From assembly GCA_002451015.1 (NCBI GenBank), contig DKBB01000410.1, positions 2,296 through 7,769 on the forward strand: a stretch of 5,474 bases of DNA. Reading direction: 5' to 3'. The notes below the pieces were generated by a model. That model was given only the letters and a program-made list of their open reading frames with translations. It was not told where the DNA came from and ran no database searches. Source of the DNA: Acidobacteria bacterium UBA6911. GTDB taxonomy: Bacteria; Acidobacteriota; UBA6911. A program made the translations under genes and the position numbers. Below are positions 1 to 5,409 of this stretch, in pieces (the stretch's first letter is position 1; each line of letters begins with the position of its first letter).

Positions 1-164
1 GCACTTAAGAAAAAACGCGCCTGCCTCAAATAATGCGCCTCAATCTGCAATCCGCAATCATCAATTTAAAAACTTCAATCTCCGCGGCATTTTACGCGAA
101 TCCTGCACCCTGAAGTGTGAACCTCTTTATATCCAGTGTTTTTAACGGGAAACCTTGAACGGTT
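1..164. other. Non-coding left edge
   Basis: No convincing gene is visible here. On the plus strand a ten-codon open stretch (A L K K K R A C L K, then TAA at 31-33) could be the tail of a gene entering from the left, but it is too short to judge. Another plus-strand frame is open from the edge to about position 145 with no start codon and composition unlike a protein. On the minus strand, the transcript of the response regulator would run through here to a run of six T (positions 15-10) preceded by GC-rich bases. The stem there is too weak to call a terminator. Confidence 0.4.
41..65. repeat. Short heptanucleotide tandem repeat (CAATCNN)
   Basis: Three consecutive 7-bp units, CAATCTG, CAATCCG and CAATCAT, are followed by a fourth partial CAAT. 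A further CAATCTCCG occurs alone at 76-84. The array sits in the non-coding stretch beyond the 3' end of the response regulator gene. Repeats of this kind can arise by slippage and are usually of no coding significance. The period and copies are read directly; any function is unknown. Confidence 0.6.
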
Positions 165-872
165 TTACGGTACGTACATATATCCTCTGCCTCTCAGGCT
201 GAGGAAGTGCTGCGGTTGATCCGGTTCTTCCTCAAAATACTTTCTCAGCCGCACGATGAAATTGTCTACCGTTCGGGATTCTGCTTTTGAGTGATATCCC
301 CACACTTTCTCCAGCAGCTCGCGGCGGGAAAGCACACGGTTGGGTTGCAGGACCAGGGCCTGAAGCAGGTTCGCTTCCAGAGATGTAAGCTGAAGCGACC
401 CCCGCGGACCGTCTGCGCGCAGCTTCTCGAGATCGACCTTATAGCCGGCCACCATAATCTGGGGAGGCAGGGATGCTTCGCTTTCATACCAGGTGGTACG
501 TTCGATCATGCGTTCCACCCGCAACAGTAGTTCTTTCAAATGGAAGGGCTTGGTCATATAGTCGTCCGCCCCCAGTTCCAGCCCGTGAATACGGTCCTGT
601 ACGGCGGACCTGGCGGTAAGCATCAGGATGGGCAGCTTCTGATTCTGCTGCCGGATCTGGCGTGCAACTTCGAATCCGTCAATTTCCTCCAGCATCAAAT
701 CCAGAATAATCAGGTCGAACGGTTCGTTCCCGATCATTTCCAGGGCTGTCCGGCCGCTGGGGGTGGAACGCACTTCATAACCTTCCTGCTCGAGGTTGAA
801 CTGAAGCGGACGAGCGAGATTCAGTTCGTCCTCAACAAGAAGGATCCTGCCTGAACGGGTTTTGTTCTTCAT
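165..872 (-). CDS. Two-component response regulator, OmpR/PhoB family
   Basis: This cytoplasmic transcription factor is likely phosphorylated by the kinase encoded just upstream. Numbering from a possible GTG start at 881-879, residues 12-125 form the receiver domain: acidic pocket E17-D18, phosphoacceptor D61 in 'IILDLMLEEIDGFE', switch T89 in 'LMLTAR', and K111-P112 in 'YMTKPF'. Residues about 145-238 form the winged-helix DNA-binding domain, with 'LTSLEANLL', 'LSRRELLEKVWGY', the recognition helix around 'RTVDNFIVRLRKYF', and the terminal 'GRGYMYVP' wing. Length matches the family (about 225-240 residues). I prefer the ATG at 872-870 (235 residues) because a GGTGG lies five bases upstream; the GTG three codons earlier has no visible ribosome binding site. 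All phosphorylation residues are intact, so it should be a functional regulator. Its target genes cannot be read from the sequence. Confidence 0.95.
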   Translation of the reverse strand: MKNKTRSGRILLVEDELNLARPLQFNLEQEGYEVRSTPSGRTALEMIGNEPFDLIILDLMLEEIDGFEVARQIRQQNQKLPILMLTARSAVQDRIHGLELGADDYMTKPFHLKELLLRVERMIERTTWYESEASLPPQIMVAGYKVDLEKLRADGPRGSLQLTSLEANLLQALVLQPNRVLSRRELLEKVWGYHSKAESRTVDNFIVRLRKYFEEEPDQPQHFLSLRGRGYMYVP

Positions 873-894
873 GGTAACCACCGTGGCCTGTTCA

Positions 895-925
895 TAGACA
901 ACCCGACTGCGGATTGTATTGTCTA
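895..925. repeat. Inverted repeat TAGACAA-N17-TTGTCTA
   Basis: Two perfect 7-bp arms (895-901 and 919-925) flank a 17-base centre that contains a smaller CCG-N4-CGG stem. The repeat ends 22 bp before the preferred ATG of the response regulator. On the minus strand the centre contains TACAAT (918-913), a good -10-like hexamer, but no convincing -35 is found at the right distance. It could be an operator or an RNA stem just ahead of the regulator start. The arms are seen directly; the role is inference. Confidence 0.5.
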
Positions 926-951
926 CAGGGCGAAGACAGGTTTCGCCCCTG
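926..951 (-). repeat. GC-rich hairpin between kinase and regulator genes
   Basis: In the mRNA sense (minus strand) this reads as a 7-bp perfect stem GGGCGAA/TTCGCCC around the loop ACCTGTC. It extends by a further two pairs if one G is bulged. It directly abuts the TAGACAA repeat at 895-925. No run of T follows on either strand, so it is not a standard intrinsic terminator. An RNA-processing, stabilising or regulatory stem is more likely. Its core, CGAA-x-CCTGT-x-TTCG, is repeated in the hairpin at 987-1002. Confidence 0.6.
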
Positions 952-961
952 CAATCTTCCG

Positions 962-979
962 TTCCCTTGTTCGTGGGAA
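962..979. repeat. Short inverted repeat TTCCC-N8-GGGAA
   Basis: Perfect 5-bp arms at 962-966 and 975-979 enclose an 8-base loop. It is short enough to occur by chance on its own. It is listed because it lies in line with three other inverted repeats in the same gap. Confidence 0.3.
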
Positions 980-986
980 TTTGAAT

Positions 987-1002
987 CCGAAACAGGGTTC
1001 GG
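987..1002 (-). repeat. Hairpin just after the kinase stop codon
   Basis: On the minus strand this reads CCGAA-CCCTGT-TTCGG, a 5-bp stem beginning two bases after the kinase TAG stop (1006-1004). The following bases are not a T run, so termination here is doubtful. Its loop and closing pairs match those of the hairpin at 926-951 (shared CGAA, CCTGT and TTCG), suggesting the two are copies of one element. Confidence 0.45.
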
Positions 1003-1003
1003 T

Positions 1004-2014
1004 CTACTTTTTACTGTCCACTGTCTTTTTCCTGCGATCAGCAAGACGCCAGTATTTACGCACACGGGGCAATCGTATGCTGAATACGGCGCCACGTCCG
1101 ATTCCCGGGCTGGAGGCCCAGATCTTACCCCGGTGGTCTTTTACTATATTTTGAACGATATATAAGCCGAGGCCGGTGCCGTGGACGCTGGCGCTGGAAC
1201 CTTCGGTGCTTCTCCAGAACATCTTGAAGATATTTTTAAGATCTTTGCCCCTGATACCGCTCCCGCTGTCGATAACGTCTAGGCGACAGCTGCGCAACTC
1301 CCGGTGCAGTTTGAGACGGATTTTCGTGCCGGGCGGCGAGTAGCGGGCCGCATTTTCAAGTAGATTGTTCAGGACAATCCGCATCGCGGAGCGGTCGATG
1401 GCCACCTGGGAATCGCGCCCCTTTTCCATGACAATGGCGTGCCCGTCTTTTTCATAAAGGTGGCGGTCCTCATCCAAAATATCATCCAGAAAATGGCGCA
1501 TGCTGATGGTTTCAGGCTTATAACGGCTTCGTTTTTTTTCGATTCGTGCGGCTCCCAGGATCCGGTCGATCAGGGTGGAAAGACGCTCGGCGTCGTCGAG
1601 CATCATGTTGATGTATTCCCGCTTCCTCTCCTCGGAAAACTCGCGCATGGCCATAGTTTCAAGCGCCAGTTGGATGGAGGCTACGGGTGATTTCAATTCA
1701 TGCGTAACGTTGGACACGAACGCCCGCTGCATGCGATTCAGTCGCTGCTGTTTGTTCCAGTATATGAATATTACGGTAGCTCCCGCCAGGATCAGTGCGA
1801 GCAGGAAACCGCCTACGAGAAGAGGCAGCCATTCGAAGCCCTCGATTTCGACCTGAGTTCTTAGCCTTCCGGCCATTTCCCTTAGCTGGGAGTATTTCTC
1901 TACATACCATTGAATCCAGATCACCATGAGCAGGATCCAGAAAACCTGGATAAAAAGGAAAATGGTGACCGGGTGATAGAGCCAGCGGGTTTTGAACTTC
2001 AGGGCTTTTATCAT
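1004..2014 (-). CDS. Membrane sensor histidine kinase
   Basis: This inner-membrane kinase should autophosphorylate on histidine and pass the phosphate to the response regulator encoded next. Two membrane segments are seen at residues about 15-37 and 63-86, joined by only about 25 residues outside the membrane. The HisKA domain starts about residue 97 with the H box 'FVSNVTHELKSP' (H105 phosphoacceptor, E106 adjacent). The ATPase domain has the N box 'NNLLENAARYS' (N217, N221), the G1 box D249-S-G-S-G-I254, the F box 'IFKMFWRS' and the G2 box 'GTGLGLYIV' (G279-G283). All are intact. There is no room for a HAMP linker, since TM2 ends only about 19 residues before H105, and no PAS or large sensor domain. 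A basic tail of about 20 residues follows the ATPase domain. The ATG at 2014-2012 has only a weak GGCAGG upstream. The kinase precedes the regulator, the reverse of the commoner order. The stimulus is unknown; the small loop suggests membrane or partner sensing. Confidence 0.95.
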   Translation of the reverse strand: MIKALKFKTRWLYHPVTIFLFIQVFWILLMVIWIQWYVEKYSQLREMAGRLRTQVEIEGFEWLPLLVGGFLLALILAGATVIFIYWNKQQRLNRMQRAFVSNVTHELKSPVASIQLALETMAMREFSEERKREYINMMLDDAERLSTLIDRILGAARIEKKRSRYKPETISMRHFLDDILDEDRHLYEKDGHAIVMEKGRDSQVAIDRSAMRIVLNNLLENAARYSPPGTKIRLKLHRELRSCRLDVIDSGSGIRGKDLKNIFKMFWRSTEGSSASVHGTGLGLYIVQNIVKDHRGKIWASSPGIGRGAVFSIRLPRVRKYWRLADRRKKTVDSKK

Positions 2015-2046
2015 GGTGCCTGCCAGCGCGGAGCGGTTCTCCTGAG

Positions 2047-2058
2047 TCCCGATCGGGA
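2047..2058. repeat. Perfect 12-bp palindrome TCCCGATCGGGA
   Basis: An uninterrupted self-complementary 12-mer lies in the 70-bp gap between the RNase D stop and the kinase start. It has no loop, so it suits a dimeric DNA-binding protein better than an RNA hairpin. No AT-rich -10 is visible beside it, so it may have no regulatory role. Confidence 0.4.
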
Positions 2059-2084
2059 AAGGAAGCGGCAGGGCATTCGGGCTG

Positions 2085-3260
2085 TTAATCTTGGCTGTGA
2101 AGCAATCCGAGCAGTTCTTCTCCGAACTCCTGAACGCGCCAGCGACGCATCCCCGATAGATTCTGCAATTCTTTTAAATCCGTGGGAGGATCCTCGGCAA
2201 GATTTTCAAGCAGATTGGCCGGAAATACAACTCCAACATTCAAATCCAGCTCTTTTGCCTTGGTTTTTCTCCAGTCCTTGAGGGCATTTATGCGATGTTT
2301 TGCGCCCCGGTTCGAACCTTTATAGTTGTTGCGGACGGGGGAGTGCAACAGGGCAGGATCCTGTTTCCGTGCCTGGCGGATTGTATCGAGGATATCCGCT
2401 GCATATTTACGCGCGATGCGATAGGAAATTCCCGAACGGTGGAACATTTCATTTTGATTCCGGGGCGGTTTCCGAACCAGATCGATCAGGACCGAATTGT
2501 TCATTGTCTTGAAAGGGGGAACGTCCAGTTCCTGGGCGATCCTGTCCCGAAAGATATACAGAGCCCGCAGTGCAAGCTGCTCCTGCGGCGTCAGGTCGCG
2601 ACACCCCTTGATCCGGCGGAATCCGTTGGCGTCGAATTCTCTAGGCGGTCTTTCAACCGTTACTGAGGTTTCGAACTCTTCATTGGCCCAGTTCTGTCGC
2701 CCACTCTGCTCCAGTTTCGTCGCCAGCGTGTCCCGCAACCTGAGGAGGTGATGGGTATCCATGGCAGCATATTCCAGCTGCTCTGATTGAAGCGGCCGCC
2801 TGGACCAGTCGTCGCGTTGCCTCCGCTTTGAATGGTGAATGCCGAGCAGCTCTTCCATCAGCGCGCTGAGACCGAGGAATTCGTAACCCAGCAGCTGCGC
2901 CGCGATATGAGTGTCGAAGATGTTCCGGAATGAAAATCCATAATCGCGTCGAAGGCTATAAAAATCATAGCTGGCGGCATGGAAGACTTTCTCCACGGAG
3001 GGATCCAGCATCATCGGGGCCAGTGCATCGATCCTGTCTATTGTGAGTGGGTCGAGGATGTACGTGTTGCTGTCGCTCGATATCTGAATCAGACATACCT
3101 TTTCGAAATAGTGGTACAGGCTGTCGGCTTCGACATCGATGGCCAGTCGGGATGAGGCGCCCAGGTTCTGGAGCACGTTCCGGAACTCTTCATTTGAGGC
3201 AACGAAGGTATATCGGGGGCCTGAAGCGGTTTCGGTTTCGTTATTCGACAAACAATCCAT
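2085..3260 (-). CDS. rnd: Ribonuclease D
   Basis: This cytoplasmic 3'-to-5' exoribonuclease of the DEDDy superfamily is known in the family for trimming tRNA and other stable RNA precursors. Its 391 residues compare with about 375 in E. coli. The exonuclease domain is about 17-190: ExoI 'AIDVEADSL' supplies D42 and E44, ExoII 'HAASYDFYSLRRD' supplies D99, and ExoIII 'LEYAAMDTHHLL' supplies Y164 and D168, so all four metal ligands and the tyrosine are present. An HRDC domain follows at about 222-300, with 'LTPQEQLALRALYIFRDRIA' at its start. A second HRDC-like segment at about 322-388 ('LQNLSGMRRWRVQEFG') gives the classical exonuclease plus two-HRDC layout. The ATG at 3260-3258 has no clear ribosome binding site, so it may be weakly or coupled-translated from the desulfurase gene 36 bp upstream. 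Function assignment is firm; the exact start is less certain. Confidence 0.95.
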   Translation of the reverse strand: MDCLSNNETETASGPRYTFVASNEEFRNVLQNLGASSRLAIDVEADSLYHYFEKVCLIQISSDSNTYILDPLTIDRIDALAPMMLDPSVEKVFHAASYDFYSLRRDYGFSFRNIFDTHIAAQLLGYEFLGLSALMEELLGIHHSKRRQRDDWSRRPLQSEQLEYAAMDTHHLLRLRDTLATKLEQSGRQNWANEEFETSVTVERPPREFDANGFRRIKGCRDLTPQEQLALRALYIFRDRIAQELDVPPFKTMNNSVLIDLVRKPPRNQNEMFHRSGISYRIARKYAADILDTIRQARKQDPALLHSPVRNNYKGSNRGAKHRINALKDWRKTKAKELDLNVGVVFPANLLENLAEDPPTDLKELQNLSGMRRWRVQEFGEELLGLLHSQD

Positions 3261-3296
3261 ATGCGCGCACAGATTAGCAGAATTCGACGGCCAGTA

Positions 3297-4457
3297 CTAT
3301 CCCCAATTTTTTTTAGAGAACTTTCTCAGCCTTTTAAGAACCGAGTGCAGGATTTGAACCGCCCGTTCGATTTCTTCCTCCGTGTTGTGATAGCAGAGGC
3401 TGAAGCGAAGGGAACTCTGAACGACGTCCGGGCGCAGGCCCATTGCGATGAGAACATGGGAGGGATCGAGCGAGCCCGATGCGCAGGCGGATCCGGTGGA
3501 GACTGCCAATCCCTCCAGATCCAGAGCTATAACTGCCGCCTCTCCTTCCAGGCTTTCAAAGGAAAGATTGGTTATGTTCGGCAGACGCGGCGCATTCCCG
3601 TTGATTCGGACTCCCGGAATATGATCTATGATGCTTGACTGGAAATGGTCCAGAAGTCCGGCAATCCTGGAACTCATTTCCGGGAGACGTTCCCCGGCAA
3701 GTCGGGCTGCCGTGCCGAGACCGACGATGGAGGGAACATTTTCCGTTCCGGCGCGACGTTTTCTTTCGTGCGAACCGCCTGTCATGAAGGGCATGAATTT
3801 CGTCCCTTTTTTAATGTACAGAACTCCGACGCCTTTCGGGCCGTGAATCTTGTGGGCCGACATCGAGAGAAGATCGATCCCGAGAGGATTCACTTTTAAA
3901 GGAATTTTGCCCACCGTCTGCACGGCATCAGTGTGCATCAGGATATTGTGCTGTTTGGCCAGAGCGCTGATTTCTTCTATCGGCTGTATAATCCCCGTTT
4001 CATTGTTGGCGTGCATGACCGAGATCAGGATGGTTTCTTCGCGGATCGAGTTTTCAATGGCCGCAGGGTCCGCACGCCCTGACGAATCGACGGGTACGTA
4101 GGAGATCTCGGCACCCGCCCGTTCGAGGGACCTGCACGTTTCCAGAATTGCCGGGTGTTCGATCTTCGTCGTGATAATGTGGTTGCCCGCTCGATACCCG
4201 CTTCGGAAAACACCCCACAGGGCGGAGTTGTCCGCTTCTGTTCCTCCGGATGTAAACACGATTTCCTTGGTGTCGGCGCACAGAAGGTCGGCGACCGAGC
4301 GGCGTGCGTTCTCGACAGCGCCCCGAGCTTCCTGTCCGAAAATATGAACGGAACTGGCATTGCCGAAATCCTCCCTGAAGTAGGGCAGCATGGATTCCAG
4401 GACAATGGCGTCCATTTGCGTCGTTGCACTGTTGTCCAGGTAGATTCTTTGTTTCAT
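3297..4457 (-). CDS. nifS: Cysteine desulfurase, NifS/IscS class
   Basis: This PLP enzyme converts L-cysteine to alanine and leaves a persulfide on its active-site cysteine, supplying sulfur for Fe-S clusters, tRNA thiolation or cofactors. From the preferred start (386 residues), it opens with 'MKQRIYLDNSATT', typical of the family. It shows T73 in 'SGGTEADN', H101 (ring stacking) in 'IEHPAI', D177 and Q180 in 'HTDAVQ', the PLP lysine K203 in 'SMSAHKIHGPKG', and catalytic C325 in 'STGSACASGS'. The cysteine loop followed by 'LDPSHVL' fits group I enzymes. These positions are offset by a constant three from E. coli IscS. An ATG 17 codons earlier (4508-4506) is in frame, but the extra residues are not family-like and neither start has a strong ribosome binding site. 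The protein stops about where E. coli IscS begins its C-terminal IscU-contact tail. No iscU, nifU or iscR is adjacent. NifS or IscS naming is therefore provisional. Confidence 0.95.
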   Translation of the reverse strand: MKQRIYLDNSATTQMDAIVLESMLPYFREDFGNASSVHIFGQEARGAVENARRSVADLLCADTKEIVFTSGGTEADNSALWGVFRSGYRAGNHIITTKIEHPAILETCRSLERAGAEISYVPVDSSGRADPAAIENSIREETILISVMHANNETGIIQPIEEISALAKQHNILMHTDAVQTVGKIPLKVNPLGIDLLSMSAHKIHGPKGVGVLYIKKGTKFMPFMTGGSHERKRRAGTENVPSIVGLGTAARLAGERLPEMSSRIAGLLDHFQSSIIDHIPGVRINGNAPRLPNITNLSFESLEGEAAVIALDLEGLAVSTGSACASGSLDPSHVLIAMGLRPDVVQSSLRFSLCYHNTEEEIERAVQILHSVLKRLRKFSKKNWG

Positions 4458-4525
4458 TCGTCTATAATTGCTGGATAGTGGCACATTACCCGTAACCGGA
4501 ACGGGCATTTTTCTTTACACAAAAT

Positions 4526-4554
4526 AGAATAACATACCGATGCATACACAGTAA
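4526..4554 (-). promoter_or_regulatory. Candidate promoter for the desulfurase operon
   Basis: On the minus strand an extended -10, TGT-TATTCT (4534-4526), lies 17 bases from a weak -35, TTACTG (4554-4549). Transcription would begin near 4519, giving a leader of about 60 nt to the preferred ATG at 4457 and only about 10 nt to the ATG at 4508. This modestly supports the internal start. The hexamers are read by eye against the sigma-70 consensus. Confidence 0.35.
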
Positions 4555-4572
4555 CGCGATGGATGATAAAAT
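4545..4572 (+). promoter_or_regulatory. Candidate promoter for the SAM hydrolase gene
   Basis: TACACA (4545-4550) matches four of six -35 positions and is 16 bases from TAAAAT (4567-4572), which matches five of six -10 positions. TG at 4564-4565 gives an extended -10. Transcription would begin near 4579, about 24 nt before the ATG. The -35 overlaps the -35 of the opposite-facing candidate by two bases, so the two promoters would compete for polymerase. Confidence 0.4.
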
Positions 4573-4591
4573 AGAGGTTGGACCGCACATT

Positions 4592-4597
4592 GGGGGA
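4592..4597 (+). promoter_or_regulatory. Ribosome binding site of the SAM hydrolase gene
   Basis: GGGGGA lies five bases before the ATG at 4603. It is the clearest Shine-Dalgarno-like sequence in the window and fixes the start of the gene. The four minus-strand genes have much weaker sites. Confidence 0.65.
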
Positions 4598-4602
4598 ACG
4601 AG

Positions 4603-5409
4603 ATGGCAAATTCCGGACGAATAATTACCCTACTGACGGATTTCGGATTACAAGATCACTTTGTTGCATCGATGAAGGGGATTCTCCTCGGCCTGAATCC
4701 GAATCTTACCCTGGTGGATATCAGCCATCTTGTGCCGCCTCAGGATATCCGCACAGGTGCATTTATTTTAAGCCAGGCTTATGCCTATTTCCCTTCCGGA
4801 ACCATCCACCTGATTGTTGTGGACCCCGGCGTGGGCACAGAGCGCAGAGTGCTGGCGGCAACCGCCGGCGGGCACTACTTTGTTGCGCCCGATAACGGGA
4901 TTCTCAGCTACGTCCAGAAGGCTGAGGAGGATTTTCAAGCCTATGAAGTGACGGCGGATCACTACTACCGCAAACCGGTTTCCAAAACCTTTCACGGAAG
5001 AGACATCTTCGCCCCGATTGCCGCCAGGATCAGCCGGGATATACCCGTGCGCCAGCTGGGTAATGAGCTGGCAGAGCCGGTTCTGATGAAAATTCCGGTG
5101 CCAGCCCGCGTCAAGGAGGGCTTGATACAGGCGGCCATTATGGCTGTGGATCGTTACGGGAATCTGGTTACGAATCTTACACGCGGGCACCTTCCCGAGT
5201 TCGACCCGGCACGGACGCTTCCTTTCAAGATCCTGGCCGGCAAGAAGGAAATAACGATCTGTCATGAAAGCTACGGGGAAGCGAAGCAGGGAGAGGTTTT
5301 CATCATCGAGGGTTCTACCGGGTATATCGAGATCTCGATGAGAGGGGCGTCGGCTGCCGCCACTCTCGGCCTGAAAACCGGGAATCCGATCGGAATCGTG
5401 TTGCCTTGA
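4603..5409 (+). CDS. SAM hydrolase (SAM hydroxide adenosyltransferase, DUF62)
   Basis: Members of this family, relatives of fluorinase and chlorinase, use water or hydroxide to split S-adenosylmethionine into adenosine and methionine in the cytoplasm. The 268-residue protein has the usual single-gene length. Its N-terminal domain opens with 'ITLLTDFGLQDHFVASMKG' (D13 in the substrate site) and carries 'IVVDPGVGTERR' (D74 and R81), 'FVAPDNGILS', and 'KTFHGRDIFAP' (H131). D74, R81 and H131 have the spacing of the Asp-Arg-His set described for SAM hydrolases, which favours hydrolysis over halogenation. The smaller C-terminal domain, from about residue 172, contains 'AVDRYGNLVTNL' and 'EGSTGYIEISMRGASAA', the usual adenine-pocket region. 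A good GGGGGA site supports the start. The gene diverges from the cysteine desulfurase; no partner follows within the 65 bases to the window end. The biological purpose of SAM hydrolysis in such bacteria is not established. Confidence 0.94.
   Translation: MANSGRIITLLTDFGLQDHFVASMKGILLGLNPNLTLVDISHLVPPQDIRTGAFILSQAYAYFPSGTIHLIVVDPGVGTERRVLAATAGGHYFVAPDNGILSYVQKAEEDFQAYEVTADHYYRKPVSKTFHGRDIFAPIAARISRDIPVRQLGNELAEPVLMKIPVPARVKEGLIQAAIMAVDRYGNLVTNLTRGHLPEFDPARTLPFKILAGKKEITICHESYGEAKQGEVFIIEGSTGYIEISMRGASAAATLGLKTGNPIGIVLP

Noticed and set aside
150..165. AAACC-TTGAAC-GGTTT inverted repeat overlapping the response regulator stop, as a terminator
   Set aside because: The stem is only 5 bp and AT-rich, and the minus strand continues TCCCGTTAAAAACA with no T run.
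892..1165. Open frames on both strands across the kinase-regulator gap, as small genes
   Set aside because: They overlap the kinase 3' end or the hairpin cluster, have no ribosome binding site, and the translated sequences show no domain or sensible protein composition.
3307..3314. Run of eight T after the desulfurase as a plus-strand terminator or a frameshift site
   Set aside because: It is coding on the minus strand (Lys-Lys-Asn near the C-terminus), has no GC stem before it on the plus strand, and slippage would alter only the last few residues.
4458..4508. N-terminal extension of the desulfurase from the ATG at 4508
   Set aside because: The 17 extra residues do not resemble the family, the conserved start 'MKQRIYLDNSATT' begins at 4457, and the candidate promoter would leave only about 10 nt of leader.
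4578..4895. Overlapping 105-codon plus-strand frame inside the SAM hydrolase gene
   Set aside because: It is a shadow frame of a clearly recognised family gene and has no recognisable features of its own.
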